Positions 36,763-50,200 of a stretch of DNA of 64,000 bases are shown piece by piece. The stretch spans positions 43,812,238 to 43,876,237 of the forward strand of contig NC_081542.1 of the NCBI RefSeq assembly GCF_901000735.1, read 5' to 3'. The translations under genes were made by a program, and so were the position numbers. Origin of the DNA: Corylus avellana. Its lineage: Eukaryota; Streptophyta; Magnoliopsida; Fagales; Betulaceae. The notes beneath the pieces were generated by a model. The model saw only the letters and a list, made by a program, of their open reading frames with translations. It had not been told where the DNA came from and made no database searches. Every line of letters starts with the position of its first letter. The stretch's first letter is position 1.

Positions 36763-36975
36763 AGTTGGATTATAAATTAAATAATTCAATTGATTAAATT
36801 TTTATTTACTTAATATTTTGGAATGAATGATAATTTAGTATGGTATTGGAACAAGTAAATATTTTGAGTTTGAACCATTGTCTTCATCGTTTACCTCTAA
36901 TTTCAATTAAATATTTAAGTTTAATTCTGTTAGAATATATAAATTAAACAAATTAATTAATTCTTATCCAAAAAA
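36763..36975 (+). mobile_element. Degenerate TRIM element
   Basis: LTR-like 36763-36838, PBS-like TGGTATTGGAACA at 36839-36851, TRIM internal motif GAGTTTGAACC, then TTTACCTCTAATTTCAATTA and TGTTAGAATATATAAATTAA opening a partial second LTR (~36929). Confidence 0.5.
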
Positions 36976-39418
36976 TGCCTCGACTTTTCTATACAAGTAC
37001 CTAGTCATAGTTTATGCACCATTCTTGTAATCTTTCATTAGTTTTTGCAGAAAACATTGGGAGTTTTCGTGGGTGGCCGGCTGAACTCATTTCTTTGTTT
37101 TTTTTGTTTCCAAACTAATACTTTCTTGTGAATTTGTGAATCTTTGAGATGCTGTGTCCATAACTTCATCTGACTCATGTATGTAAAAAAATATGTTCTG
37201 ACAGAACAGCATGACATGTGCATCATTACTGGTACGTACGTGTATGCATGATGTGTCATTTTCCTGCGTTTTCCACGTACTAGTCTTTGATGTTTCTGTC
37301 TGCCCAAGTATCATTTTGATGTTGCTTTTCGTTTTTTGTAGTTTTCCTGATGCGTGCATGGATAACGAGTGTCGTCTTTATTAATCTCTCTTTTGCTTTT
37401 GGGGAGAAGCAAATGCACTTATATATGAACAAGAAAATGATAATTTCACTTCTTATTTGTCTGATCCGTTTGGTTTAGTGATTAAAAAAAACAACAATAA
37501 CGATTTTAAAAAGTAATTAATTAACAAAAATATGATTTTCAAAAAATCTACTGGGGTAAATTGGCCGGAAATTAAGGACCGACAAAAAAATCTCCGACGC
37601 TTAAGTCATAAGAGCTCATTATGAGAATTAAAGAGAACTATATAAACCGAAAGTTTAATAAAAGCATCTTGAAAATGCCATCCAATAGTTGAATCTCCTC
37701 GGCATGGAGACGGATGGTGATGGCGGCGGCGGCGGCTTGTTTAATTTCAGAATGAATGAATGAATGTAATATATATTTATGTTCAAAAGTCTATGTTACG
37801 ACCTGGAACCATCATCAATTGCACAAGTGGGGGGCACATTGCACCATCATGTGGCAACACGTGCGACGGTGTTTGGACTAATTAATATTGAAATAATGAA
37901 TGATAAGTTTTTTTTATTTTTTTTTTCATTAATTATATATAATGATACTAAACTAAGGGTTCTGGTTGTTCTAAGCCACCCAAGAGCCGGCCACCAAACA
38001 TGAATTCTCTCTCTCTCTCTACGTATATATATAAATATATTCTTGATTCGATCGATGGGTCAGAATGAATTCTTAATATATATGAAGTGTCAAATTGGTA
38101 TGTTGGACTTGGGTTTTGATCATCTTAGAATCTTTCTTTAGAAGATTATGCATGTTTAAATTATCAAATTGTATTCATCATGTCAATATTCTAAGTACTT
38201 GTGCGACAGACATTCTATTTTGTCCTTTTGAGAATTGCAGAAAACGACCTTACAAATAAACTTTACCTAACCAACCGACCGACTTTGATTTCCAATACAT
38301 TCCCTTCCAATTTAGATCAACATCGATATGATATATATATATTCTTGTTTAAACAATTAAGCTTATATGCTTCCACCGTGGCTTAATAATATGCACGTGC
38401 CTCTCCTGGTCCTAATTAATTGGTGACCTTCAACTATAGTATTTGCTTCATTCACCGTTCAACACTTCAACTATAGTATTTTTTACTTTAACTATCTAAA
38501 TTACCCTTAAAATTTATTAAGAAATAAAATATATATATATATACTACCTGAAGGGCAGCCGAACCACCCCCTGCCACAAGGAGTGGTTCCTACGATCGAT
38601 GTAGAAGTGGCCAAATAATTTCTAGAGGTTGAGTGTGGTTTGGCCACCCTTCAGACCACTTTTAAGAGTGGATGCATACGAAACATTTCACTAGTCGGCT
38701 ACTTCCTTTGACCATTTTTCGAGATGGCCAAACAACCCTTCAAACAAAAAGGTTTATGTGCACTTCACTAATTGTCATAATTTTTTTTTTCTTTGTTCAT
38801 TTAAGGTTATATATTATTGGTATATGTGTAACAATATTGAAATTAAAAGAAGGTTGAGTGTTACTTTTTTAGCCTAAAAAAACCCACCTTTGTATTTTTT
38901 TATTTTTTTTTTTCATTTGAATAGAAAAAAAAAAATAAAAAAAATTGTTTTTTAAAGTTTAGTGATGTAAATGCCAAAAAGAAAAAGATAGTTTGAAAAG
39001 ACAATTGAAACGAAGTGTATTTTCCTCAAAAACAGTACTAGTATCTTTCTATGGGGTTATCAAAACTCATGGTGGAATTTTCCATAAGTTTTCCATGGAA
39101 AAGTGAAACCGAAATCATGAATTTTCCATAAGTTTTCCAGCAATTTCGTATGTCTTGGAGAAATATTCATGAATTGTTTGCGAAACATGATTGGTTAATA
39201 TGAACTATTAACATTATACCTTACAATCTTTAGGGTTCAGTTTATATTACTTTGGAAAGAGTATTACTTTTAAAATTTGGTGAAAATACTATAGAGGTGT
39301 CTAGAGTTTTAGCCTTTTATCAAATCAATATTTAAGGTATAAATATTTGCTATCAAAATGGCTCATTTTATACACTTGTCGTTAGAGTTTTTAACCAAAA
39401 TTATGGCATGCACATAGG
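36976..39418. other. AT-rich intergenic region
   Basis: No gene supported. A (GGC)n run lies at ~37718-37737 and a GGGTGG/CCACCCC core at 38551-38720, flanked by AT-rich sequence without clear TIRs. Confidence 0.45.
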
Positions 39419-39951
39419 TGTAAGAGCGTATCGAACCCAACAAAATAGCATTAATTGTATAGAAATTTCACATCAACTTAACATATGGCAAAAGGGGAGG
39501 AAGGTGGATGGGTGGGCACTCCAACAGCGGCCACCCCTAGCCCCTCCCCCCTCAAACTGCACTATAGTGGCTAGGTGAACCATTCCACTCTCTACTCATC
39601 AATGAGCATGGGTGGGTCACCCCACTTATCCACGCCCGATAGCAAATAGGGCGGAGGGACAACCCGATCTCCACCTACTCATGCGCTCCGGGCCTCCACT
39701 AGTGAAATTACCCCACCCATCCCAGCAGAAGGGTGATGGAGCAACAACCACCCCATTGCTCTACAAGATAGGGGTTGTGAGATGGCTGCCCACCTACCTA
39801 TTTCTCTCTAGCTTCTTCCCCTCTCTTTTATTTATTTATATCCCATTTTCTTTTTCATTTTGTTTGAATTTCTTTTTTTCATGCGTTAAGTTGAGGTGAT
39901 ACTTCTATACACGTTGAACTATTTTATTGAGTACGACGTGGTCTTACATTT
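39419..39951. mobile_element. Long-TIR MITE with CACCCC core
   Basis: Left arm contains TGTATAGAAATTTCACATCA and CTTAACATATG (to 39488). The right arm on the opposite strand reads TGTATAGAAGTATCACCTCA and CTTAACGCATG. The ~350-bp interior is rich in GGGTGG and CCACCCC blocks (39500-39790). TSD not clear. Confidence 0.7.
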
Positions 39952-40055
39952 ACGTCACATAAACTTTTGAAATAAAACGATGTTCAAATATTTATATTAA
40001 TATATTATTAGTAAGCTTCTTATGCCATTCTTTCCCAATAGAATATTAATTAATT

Positions 40056-40169
40056 GTCCCTAAGAGGTAGCTCAATCGGCTAGGTACTACGCCTAAGAAA
40101 GCGGAGATCACTAGTTCGAATCTCCTTTCCCCCCTCTCCCTCTTGTGCGGACATCTCAAAAAAAAAAAA
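40056..40169 (+). mobile_element. tRNA-derived SINE, copy 1
   Basis: Pol III box A TAGCTCAATCGG at 40068-40079, box B GTTCGAATC at 40114-40122, a C/T-rich tail and a terminal poly(A). Flanks share TAATTAATT, but the area is low-complexity. It is too far from a cloverleaf to be a tRNA gene. Confidence 0.82.
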
Positions 40170-41468
40170 ATACTAATTAATTACTTGTCACATTATATAT
40201 ATATATATAATAAAAATCAAGCACAGAATAAAAGACTAGCAACATTAATCCTCATGACTAGCTGATATATATAAAACGGCGCCAGCCAAAATAGAAAACA
40301 GAACGAGAGGGACATATCCAAAGACACTTAATCTAACTTTAATTATATTGTATGGTCATAGAAAAATACTCACACGTGCGAACCAACACATGAATGGAAC
40401 ACATGTACCCAATTAGGTTGTAATTTGCAGCATGTAATCACATGTACATAGGCCCATAGGATCATCACCACATCTATTCTACTACCCCACTGCTAACCAC
40501 GTGAAGCCAACTGTTTATAACCATAGAAATTTCCATGGTCTCCCTAAATAAAACCGCTAATATGTATCAACCTATAAACAAACAATAGGGTTGTACATGT
40601 TAGGGTTTTTCAAATTTTTACTGTTCAGATGATATTTATCACGTCAATCATTAAATAATTTAAGTAATATTAATTACACAATGATCACGTAATAAGCCCA
40701 ACATAACATAAAAATGTAATTTTTATTATTACTTATTCAATTCCGAGTAATACTATATACCATACCAATATCTCATCACTATTTCACTATTTTCATTATA
40801 CTTAAGCGGTATTAATTCCTTATCCACCTTATGATTTTTTTCTTTTCTTTTCTTTTAACAAGGGCTGATATGAAAGGTGGATTTTCAGTATATTTCAGTA
40901 TAATGGAATAGCTCTCTTCAATTTATCTGTCAAATTTTGATGTTTAATTTTTTAATAACGGTATCTAGCTACCACTAATTCACAAGGTTGATATGACGGT
41001 CTCGACTTTCAACTAATTTTTAAATTTTCTTTTTGAATTTAACAAAGAAATTACATTATTCCACATAGTTGTTAGTTGAAATAAACTATGAAATAAAAAT
41101 ATAATTTCAAATTAACCTTCCTCTTAATTTTTCCACCATTAAAACACTGACACGTGTTTTTTTAATTAAAAAAAAAAAGTAAAAACTGAAATCTATCAAG
41201 AACATTTTCCAAGAAACAATGTATGATTTCAGCGAAAAAAGATGAGCCCCATGAACCGCAGTGTACTTGAATTCCTCATGGTGAAGTCTTCTTAAAATAC
41301 TTTTTTTTAAAAAAAATCACAGCATGCACATCTACGTTCCTTTTACAAGGCAAGCACAGGAGGGCACTATGAACGGCGTAGGTCCATCCACGTGTTTCCA
41401 ACCACGTCTGCACCTTAGGGGCTAAGCAACTCTCTCTCCTCCCTTATTTCCTTGCTTCGTCCTCCTCC
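40170..41468. other. Dof upstream intergenic region
   Basis: AT-rich. No gene supported. CACGTG-like sites lie near 41390. Confidence 0.45.
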
Positions 41469-41475
41469 TATAAAA
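41469..41475 (+). promoter_or_regulatory. TATA box of the Dof gene
   Basis: TATAAAA, about 500 bp before the Dof ATG, after a CT-rich stretch. It implies a long leader or a leader intron (possible donor near 41586, acceptor CTTTTCTCCAG near 41850). Confidence 0.55.
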
Positions 41476-41732
41476 ATTGAGTAGTCAGCAAAGCTGCATA
41501 ATGCTATAGCTTTGCCACCACTCCTACGCCCCCACACAGCACATATCAATCAAATACAAAAACTCTCTCTTGGCCCATTCAAATTATCTCAAGTAATTTT
41601 GATTATTAATCTTTTTATTCCTGTTATAATTATTGTTCCTGCCTGCTACAGGGATTATTATTGAAGCCGTAGATTTATAGGCTGTAGCTATAATAGAGTG
41701 GTTTGATAAAAGAGAGAGACTATCTCAAAGAC

Positions 41733-41885
41733 ATGCTTGCTTCTCACCACCTTCCTAGCTATTACCTTGCATCCAACACAATTTTTCACTTGGAGCAGCA
41801 AACTGTTTGGTTTATAAGTAGCAATCTCATCCTTTTGCTTTTCTCCAGATTGATCTCTCTTCTTGCTCCTCGATCCAAGGGCTAG
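41733..41885 (+). other. Possible upstream ORF in Dof leader
   Basis: An ATG-started 50-codon frame (MLASHHLPSYYLASN...), hydrophobic at the C-terminus, ending 83 bp before the Dof ATG. A good splice acceptor lies inside it, so it may be partly intronic. No similarity recognised. Confidence 0.35.
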
Positions 41886-41967
41886 CTAGCTAGATCGTAC
41901 TTTTTTTGTTTGTTTGTTTGTTAGAAGAAGATCATCTTTGCTTGTTTTGGTTTTGAGATTTCAAGAG

Positions 41968-42816
41968 ATGGGGTTGAGTTCTAAGCAGGTTTCTAGTGAT
42001 GGGCTTGACTGGAGCCAGAACTTGTTACAGGAGCTGCCAAAGGCTCCTCCTCCAATGAGGCGGCAACAGCAGCAAAATCAGCAGCAGCAATCCGAGCCAT
42101 TGAAGTGTCCAAGGTGTGATTCTGCGAACACCAAGTTCTGTTACTACAACAACTACAACAAATCCCAGCCTCGGCATTTTTGCAGGGCTTGTAAAAGGCA
42201 CTGGACTAAGGGCGGAACTCTGCGCAACGTTCCTGTTGGTGGCGGCCGCAAGAATAAGAGGATTAAAAAGTCCACCGCTGCTGCGCCATCTGCCACCACC
42301 AGCACCAGCACCAGCAATACCCTGTTGGCAATCCAAGGTCAGCAGCAGCAGAGGCAGAGTCTTCCTGTTTCGCTTGGCGATCAAAGATGCATGTCTGAAA
42401 TTCTCTACCAGTCGTTGCTTCATCCGCCGTCTTCTCTGCCACAGAAGAATTTGATCAACTCTGCCAACAACAACAACAACTGTTTGGGTTCAACTCTGCC
42501 TCATCTTCCTCTAGACCAAACCCTGCAGTTTCCCTTCTCAAGCTCAAGCTCTTTTAACACAAACCCATTATTCTCAGTTTCATCTTCTTTCCCCTCCTCC
42601 AACGTTTATAATTACTCTGAAGAAATCAACACCAAGGAGGCACAGGAGCCAACCATTACCACAAGCAGCAGCACTGCCACTCAGCCATGGCAAATACCCA
42701 CAACAACAACAACCACCGGCATGGACATGTCAACTTACTGGAATTGGGAAGATATGGACCCCTTCGCCTCCACTGATCTCAATCTACCTTGGGATGATTC
42801 TGAAATCAAACCATAA
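41968..42816 (+). CDS. Dof zinc-finger transcription factor
   Basis: A 282-aa protein from ATG 41968 ([10 protein letters not shown]). An upstream in-frame TTG extension is not a plausible start. Nuclear DNA-binding protein recognising AAAG-type sites. Seen: Dof finger at residues 45-96 with C47, C50, C72 and C75 (CX2CX21CX2C), the core FCYYNNYN and QPRHFC motifs, then a basic GGGRKNKR. Slight departures from consensus are Lys after YN (usually Leu) and RHWT (usually RYWT). The rest is low-complexity Gln, Ser, Thr and Asn, with a Trp-rich acidic end ([12 protein letters not shown] and LNLPWDD) typical of Dof activation regions. Single exon, full length. I cannot name the exact Dof subgroup. 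Confidence 0.95.
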   Translation: MGLSSKQVSSDGLDWSQNLLQELPKAPPPMRRQQQQNQQQQSEPLKCPRCDSANTKFCYYNNYNKSQPRHFCRACKRHWTKGGTLRNVPVGGGRKNKRIKKSTAAAPSATTSTSTSNTLLAIQGQQQQRQSLPVSLGDQRCMSEILYQSLLHPPSSLPQKNLINSANNNNNCLGSTLPHLPLDQTLQFPFSSSSSFNTNPLFSVSSSFPSSNVYNYSEEINTKEAQEPTITTSSSTATQPWQIPTTTTTTGMDMSTYWNWEDMDPFASTDLNLPWDDSEIKP

Positions 42817-45453
42817 AGGAGTTTAATTAATTAACCATGTTAGCAGCAGTGTCTATATAAGTATGCAATTTCAATGTGGTGTTTTTGTGTGATAAGAGTA
42901 CTTGGTTCTCTTTCAATGTCACAGTTGTTATTAATATTATTTTTTTTTTCGTCTAATTCCAGGTGATCATAAACTCTATAGACTATAGTCTCTCTCTCAA
43001 TATGCAAGTGCTATAGAGAGATGTAGACTGTTTGAAGTTGTCCTTTTTAGTTTCAGCTTCAGGCTAAGGTGTCCATCTGTAACTCTTTTCCTCCGAATCC
43101 GATGGAATAGTATCCTGTGTATGTATGACAGCTTAGTTTCGATCTTCGCCATAGATGGTTGTTAGAATTCTGGGTGTTTTATGATGAGGATGATCAGAGT
43201 AATAGGGTCTCCGGCCAGCAGGACTGATTTAATTTGAATGATATTGGATGTTGGTTTGTTTGCTCATGATTCATGACCACTTGTTGAGAATCATTCTTTC
43301 CTCCTTGTCTTGATGGTGTTTTGGTTGTAAAGTAGTTCTTTATATATATATATATATATAATATATAATATATGTATAGTGTTTTGCTATAGAATCATAT
43401 TAATGTGGTTTTGAAATCTCTGTCATGGCTCCTCACCTCCCCTTCCAGGTTAACTGAGCATGTGCATTTTGGGGACCACCATTCCAAGGTGTGTTCCTCT
43501 GTCCTTATATTATTATTAGACATAGGGTTCAATGGTTAAGCCCCCTCATTGGGTGAACTTGAGCCATAAGGTTTTCATATTATATTGAATTCCACCGGCG
43601 GCCGGAATAGAATTTTAGGTGAGGGGGAACTTTTTTTTTGTTTTTCTTTTGAAAAAGAAGGCTATTTGGGGGGAGTAAAAATAAAAAAATAAAAAAAATT
43701 AAAGGGTATATCTCATAATAATAATAAAAAAAAAAAAACATAAAATTTAGAGGAAATTTCTGAAATATCCGCGGGTAGTACCCCAAAGCTTGTGAGTGGT
43801 TCTTCCCCCTTAATTCAACCTATCCAACCCCACTTTAGTTTTGAAGTAAAATGTTTTATGAATTTTTTTTTTTCCTAATTTTGAGTGTTTAGCGTACCCA
43901 AAATATTGGTTAACTTAAAAGTATATTTAGTTGACCAAAGAAAACAACCTTCATGTGGTGTAAAATTGTTTATATTGAAGGAATTGGTCTTGCTCACAAG
44001 AGCCATCTCACAATTGTTTGTCCAAATTGCAAGTAAAATGAGTAAGCAATTGTACTAGATCTTAATCTTACACTTGAAGGCCTTCTATTTAGACTATTCC
44101 TGCACCCTCTTTGGCCATATTTGGCAGTGGTTCGTTCGCCCCTATGGAAACTACCCCAAATGAGGAAAAAAAAAAAAAAAAAATTAAGGGGATGACCGAA
44201 CCACCCCTTGCCCATATGGGGGTGTTTCAGCCAACCCTTAGATAGGTACGTAAGAGGGGTGGTCGGCCCAATTCAACTTTTTTTTTTTTTTTGGTTTCAT
44301 TTCAATTTTTAGCTTTTCCTTTTTTTTTTTTTTTTTTGAATTTATATGAATATTTTTTTTTTATTAAAATATTTTTTAAGGTTATTTTTTATCTTTTTGC
44401 TAGCATTATAGTTTTTGCTAGTTTGGAAAGACCTCTAGTTTAGAAGAAACATTAACAATTAAGTGGCAATTTGGGAAAATAGGTGGCCCAAGACATTAAG
44501 CAAATAGAATTAATATAATCATTTATTACCTGAATTATAGCTTAAGCAAATATTGTTAGAATTTTGACCAAAGTCAAAGTCCGTTATCACGCGGACCCTC
44601 GCTCCACACGCCTACGCATACGCTCGCTCCACACGCATACGCTTGTAAAAAATATGGATTTTTTCACTCTAGTCAAATATCATATAACTTCTTACAAAAA
44701 AAAAAATATCATATAACTAACAAATGGCCTTAGCCGGCCCTTAGGGTTTCCTCTACTGTTAGGGTTATTTTTTTAGGTAAAATAGTGTTTGAAAAATATT
44801 TTTTACATTTGGTTTAACCGAAAATAATATTTAAACTAAAAATAAATAAAAATTGGTTTCGACAAAAAAACTTCTTTAGTTTTAGAAAATAGTTTCGGTT
44901 TTTAAATTTTGTAAATCAAGTTTGAGTTTCTCATTTTAAAATCGTCAGACTAACACTAGAGTTCGCGAGGCCTTCGCTGAGAGTTGCCGGACGCGAAAAA
45001 ATGCCTAAAAATACCTTTGCCGATAGTTGGAATCATTTCTCTCAAGCAACATCCATGGGAAAGGTAGAATTCTCATTACCTGCTTAATTTGATTCAACTT
45101 TGTGAGGCACAGATCATCGAGAGATTCGTAATCTAATAAACTTCAAGTGATGTTTGGACATTACTCCAAAGGGTTTTGGGTGGATTAATTTTATAGTTAT
45201 TATTCATTTTATTTATTTTTCTTAAACGCAGGACTCAACGCTCACGTGCACATGGTGCACTCATAACAAATCTCTCATTATGTGTGAGTTTCTTCTACGT
45301 TAGCCTGACTCTTCATCATATGTGAATTTTTTACAAATTCAATTGTGTCCCAAGTACAAGAGTTGTTGCACCAATTTTAGGAAAGCCAAATACAACTTTA
45401 CTCCAAGAGCCATCAATACTCTTTATCAGAGCCGAACCAAACGATGAACTATA
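42817..45453. other. Dof downstream intergenic region
   Basis: 3' UTR-like sequence, then AT-rich DNA. Has (TA)n at 43342-43370, a GGGTGG/CCACCCC core at 44193-44268 and a short repeat CGCTCGCTCCACACGC at 44600-44640. No gene supported. Confidence 0.45.
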
Positions 45454-45597
45454 GCTCTAATACCAATTTATTAGGAGGATAATCACTTACGGAGTCTACC
45501 AAAAGCACATTAGTTTAACATGTTTAGACACCATTTCAACCTAATAACTTAAGCTTATGAGATATTAGATTCAATATTCACATATGCACTGACAACA
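45454..45597 (-). mobile_element. Copia/TRIM-type LTR and PBS remnant
   Basis: On the minus strand: TGTTGTCAGTGCATATGTGA start (45597), ~130 bp of LTR, then TTGGTATTAGAGC (45466-45454), a degenerate initiator-Met-type PBS. No second LTR found. Confidence 0.45.
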
Positions 45598-47208
45598 AGC
45601 CATCAATGGGGTGGATTTGGGAAAATGTGACTTTTAATTAATATTCTTCTTTCCTTTGTCAAAGTAGCCATTTGGTTGATTGGTATAGAACAATTAATGA
45701 GAAGGGGTGAGGCAAGACAATGAACAATGGCCGTGCATTTGTGAATTTGATGGGGATTCAGAAAGCTTTTGAGGTCTCTGCAATTTAACTAAACATGGGG
45801 TTAGGGGGACCAGTTTGGGCAATGCTCAAAGTCAGATTGGAAATAATTCACTTCTTGTTTTCTATTTGCCTATTTGGAGGTATCTGTACAAGTCAAGGCC
45901 TAAATAGATCATCAAAGAAAAGAAGCCCAGAAGGTAGAAGGTATGGACCAATTTATTCCTGAATAATAGCAGAACCCATCATCTCTAAATAGATACCTAA
46001 ATGGATGTCCAATCATAGGCACAATAATTTCAACGTGGAATATTCAATAATAATAATAATAATAATAAGTCTCCTACCTACGCATTTATTAGATAGGGTA
46101 GACTAAAAGAGTATTAAGCATGGTTAGAGATTGAGCACCGTTTGTCAAATAGTTTTTGGCTTTGTTACATGATTTTTGTATTAATAAGTGAAAATTTTTG
46201 AATTTTTTTACTAAAAATTGAAAAAAAAATTTATTTTGTAATTATTTGTTTACTTGAATGCTAATAAAAAGTGAATAACGTAATATAAAAACGTAAAAAA
46301 AGTGAAAATATTTTTATGTCAAGGGAAAAAATTTGTTTGCCAACGAGCCTAGGCTAGTAGCGTAGCAACAATTTTTTTTTTTAATGCAGAGTAAGCGTGA
46401 CGAGAGATAAAAAGAAAAAGAAAAAGAGAAGGCATTGATGCGCAAACACGGTTGATTTCGAGCTAGAAATTGGCATTGAAATTATTTACTTCTAAGAAAC
46501 TATATGTACTTTCATTTTCAAGGGTTACAGAACTTATGGTAAATCTTTAATTTCAGAGAGACCCAACAAAATTATTGTAACGACAGAGAAAAAATGTATT
46601 ATCACTATAAAAAAAAATTAGTCAAATTGCAATTAAGCGCCTTCATAATTCTCCTACTCCATATGGTCCACGCTCTCCACTGATTCACCATCAACCCCTA
46701 GCTGAGACATTGTCACCTGAATTCACGCCGCCACTCTCAAGGACCACATAAAGTTGCCCTGAAACGTCTTCTTCTATAGCTGAGAGGGGAGCTTCAGAGT
46801 TCTGACAAGTACTTCGCACGCTGGGTTGAGGAAAGCAATGGAAGAAGAGATGATTGTGCTTCAAGCAAATAATACTTGAGAGTTATCATAATTGCCAGCT
46901 GAAAAGGCCGTTGGCAATTCATTATTCCAATACGAGATTCACTTTCTGGGATGTCATAAAATATCATTCAAATTTTAGTGGGAGCTCGAACAAATTCATC
47001 CTCTTTTCTTTGACAAGTTTAGAAATGTTTCTCTGATGTACAAAACAGAACATGTATTAAGCTAAAAACAGGTCTACTCAGTAAAATCCTCAACGCAGAC
47101 TCCATATCGTATGTAGATATGCATACACAAATAACATAATTAGCTAAAACCAATTAAGTGAACCATTAATACATATTAGAATCTCTATGCGTCTGTAAGA
47201 GAGGTCAA
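45598..47208. other. AT-rich intergenic region
   Basis: No supported gene. (ATA)n at ~46047-46070. A faint coding-like patch on the minus strand near 46640-46860 is broken and unassignable. Confidence 0.45.
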
Positions 47209-50200
47209 CTATAGGTTCCCCATCCTCACACCAGCGTCCCTTGCATAGAGAGCCTTATCATCGTTAGCCTTGGAATAGCTAACATAGTAAAGTTCGGAGA
47301 AAATCCCAGTTAAGACCACGAAAGCAGCCCCAGCCCCAAAGACTCCCTTTCTCAACTTTTCGCATGAAGGGGGATCATTTGTTAAGAGAGTACTGTATTT
47401 GGTGTGGTACGCATTCCTCACAGAACCAGCCAGCAAGCACACCTCGGCGATAGCAAATGTCACCCTGAAATATAAACACAAGTCAATCGAAACTTTGGAA
47501 TAATTGAGTAATGCTGCTCTTCTCATCCATTTTACAGACCGACGAAAGGTGTTTTAAGTGCTTTTTTTTTGTTTTTTACGTGGTTGAAATGACAACCCAC
47601 TTAAAACATGTCATAACATCCCGTATAAGAAGCGCACCAAGGCTCATCACGGCATTGTTGATTTTGTATATTTAAACAAAGTCATATCTGTGAGCAAAAC
47701 CAATTCCTTCAATATAGATATGTTGGAAAGCACGTACCAGCAAGTGATAAATAAGCAAATTGCCCATGCCCTAGCACCACTTGGTCTCAAAGCTTTCCCA
47801 CAGCACAAGCAACGACTTACCACCACTATCAGGATTTGGCTAGCCAGTAGGAACAGGAATGACCCCACACCTAAGCCGGTTGCGATGTCAGAATCATAAT
47901 GACAATAATTTCTTCCGTCAACTGGTTCTAGACTGGCCTGTCAGTAGAAAGCAACAGTTGAGTTAGGACCTTCTCCTACAAGAGTACACAAAATTTACCC
48001 TGGTTTCCAATTGATCACAAGCAGGTAGATGAGTTCATTTTAACAAACTCTGGGTTTTCATTTTTGTGTCTGCAACTGCTGCTAACATTGTGTCAAACCA
48101 CTAGTACAACCCTCTCAAGAGAAACAAAAAAAGAAAGAAAATTTGGTGGGTATGCAGGAACAAAACAGAGTCAATGATATTTGTATGCCAAACATCCTGG
48201 AAATTCATCCCCCAAACTGAAGACAAGACACGTGAAACTATGATAAGAACGCAAACAAGCCCACTTCTTTTTTGTCCCTTAGCTCACTCAAATTCAGGCA
48301 TATCATATTCAGTATATTTCAGCCTTTCATGGTTTCATTACAAGTATTGCAACTTATGATGTTCTAAATGAGGGAGTAGCCAGACTATTTAACTTTCTAG
48401 ACGTGTTTCCTCCCAGTACAATTTGATGTCAAACAGCAAGTACGAAATATTGCAACGAGTAATGCTATAAATTATCCTCTCAAAGCCTATGTGGCGTGGT
48501 TCCCCATAACATTTGGTGCATGAATATTGGTTTGAAGATTGGAGACCACACCACATAGGGAGGAATGGGAGGAGGATGGAAGGTGATGAATAGAATGACT
48601 CTATTGCGACTCTTGTCAATGTTAAGCAAAGACTAGATGAGTTATATTTTCTGCTCTTGGTGTTTGAGAGCTTCAAGTATCAACAGCACCACTTAATGTG
48701 ACAATCTACTCGAGACTCATCCAGACTAAAATAAAATATGAAGGACCCCATCAGCTAAACCAAAAATTTCCAAGACCAGAATTGGAATTTGACCTCTTTC
48801 ATATTTTTGCACATTCTGCAGTCAAGAAACCTTGGATTGAAGCTTCTCCTCAACCAAATCTCAAGTTTGAAATAAGTCATAGTTGAAAGATGGCAATGAG
48901 AATGGCTTGAAAGGATTACATGGAGAAATTTGAGAGAAACAAGTCTATTGAAAGGATTACATGGAGAAATTTGAGAGAAAGAAGTCTAGGAAAGGGTCTT
49001 ATTAAAAGGCTGTTCAAAGCAACATGGGAAACCCGTTTGAATGGTAGAAGGTAGAAGGAATGGCAAATAGAACCATTTGAAAGAGCTTGAGAAGCTGTTC
49101 AAACAAAAGATTGACAAAGAGCATAATTTGAAGTAGCATTCGGACGCCACTTCGAAGGATAGCATGAATTTGATGGCTCTTAGAGTTTTTCTTTTCTTTA
49201 TGTTTTCTTCCATTATTTTTTTGGGATTGTCAGTAATTTTTCTTATTTTAAGGGTCTAGGGTTTTAAGACTATAAACATATAATGTTTTCCATATCATGA
49301 TTCCAATTAAATTAAACTTTTGTTTTGTCATCTCTTTTCTTGTGGATTCGAGGATTCAAAAAAGAAGAAGATGCTCTTCTTCTCTTCACTCACCTTCGGT
49401 TCCATCAAAAGGCAAGCGGATTAAGGATTGTTAGAATATTAATTTAATGACTAAATTCATAATTTCCTATAAGCTTAAGTATTTTGAACAATTAATGAGT
49501 TAACACGATATTAGAAAACAGATCTTGAGTTCGAATCTTAACTCCACAATTTACTCTCTATTTCAATTTAATATTCCATGTATTAGGCCCCATTTATTGA
49601 GGGGGAGGGTTAGAAATTAATTAAATGATTAAATTCCCTATTACTTATAAGCTTAAACTTTTGGGACACGAGGTGATTTGACAAGGATAACATACTCATG
49701 TTGAAACGTATTGAAAACAAATATACATTGGCATGGCTGCTCCAACTCTATACATATCTTTTGAATTGCATTATTTTTTCCTCGTTGCTTAGCCCTTCCT
49801 CTAAGGGTTTGTTGTGTAACAAGTGCCTAATGTCTATTGAAATGTCTATGTATTTTTAAAATCACGAGAATGCTATAATGGCTGAATTTATATGCAAATT
49901 ATCATCAACTTGATGAATTAATTTCAAGATATAAGGCTTTCCTACTATAGCATGTTGTTCAAAAGGATTCCTTGTTCCTCCGTGAAATACTTGGCTTTTT
50001 CCTGAATAATCTAGTTCAAACACCCATGAATTTGCTATTTGATCATACTAGTAATATATTAAGTGCCATATTTTCCGCCAAAAAGAAAATTTACTAAATC
50101 TTCCACAACCCAACAAATTATTTGACGTACGAATCTATCCCCCAAGTTGGTTTGGATCCATGCCTAAATTTAAACTGTACCCTGAGGTCAAAAGTCAAAA

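Noticed and set aside
40056..40169. tRNA gene
   Set aside because: A and B boxes are present but the rest does not form a cloverleaf, and a poly(A) tail and related copies show it is a SINE.
42025..42454. Other-frame open readings over the Dof gene
   Set aside because: Result from Gln/Asn/Ser codon repeats in the real frame.
46640..46860. Possible decayed coding fragment on the minus strand
   Set aside because: Short runs such as QLYVVLESGGVNSG are broken by stops and frame changes and match no family I can name.
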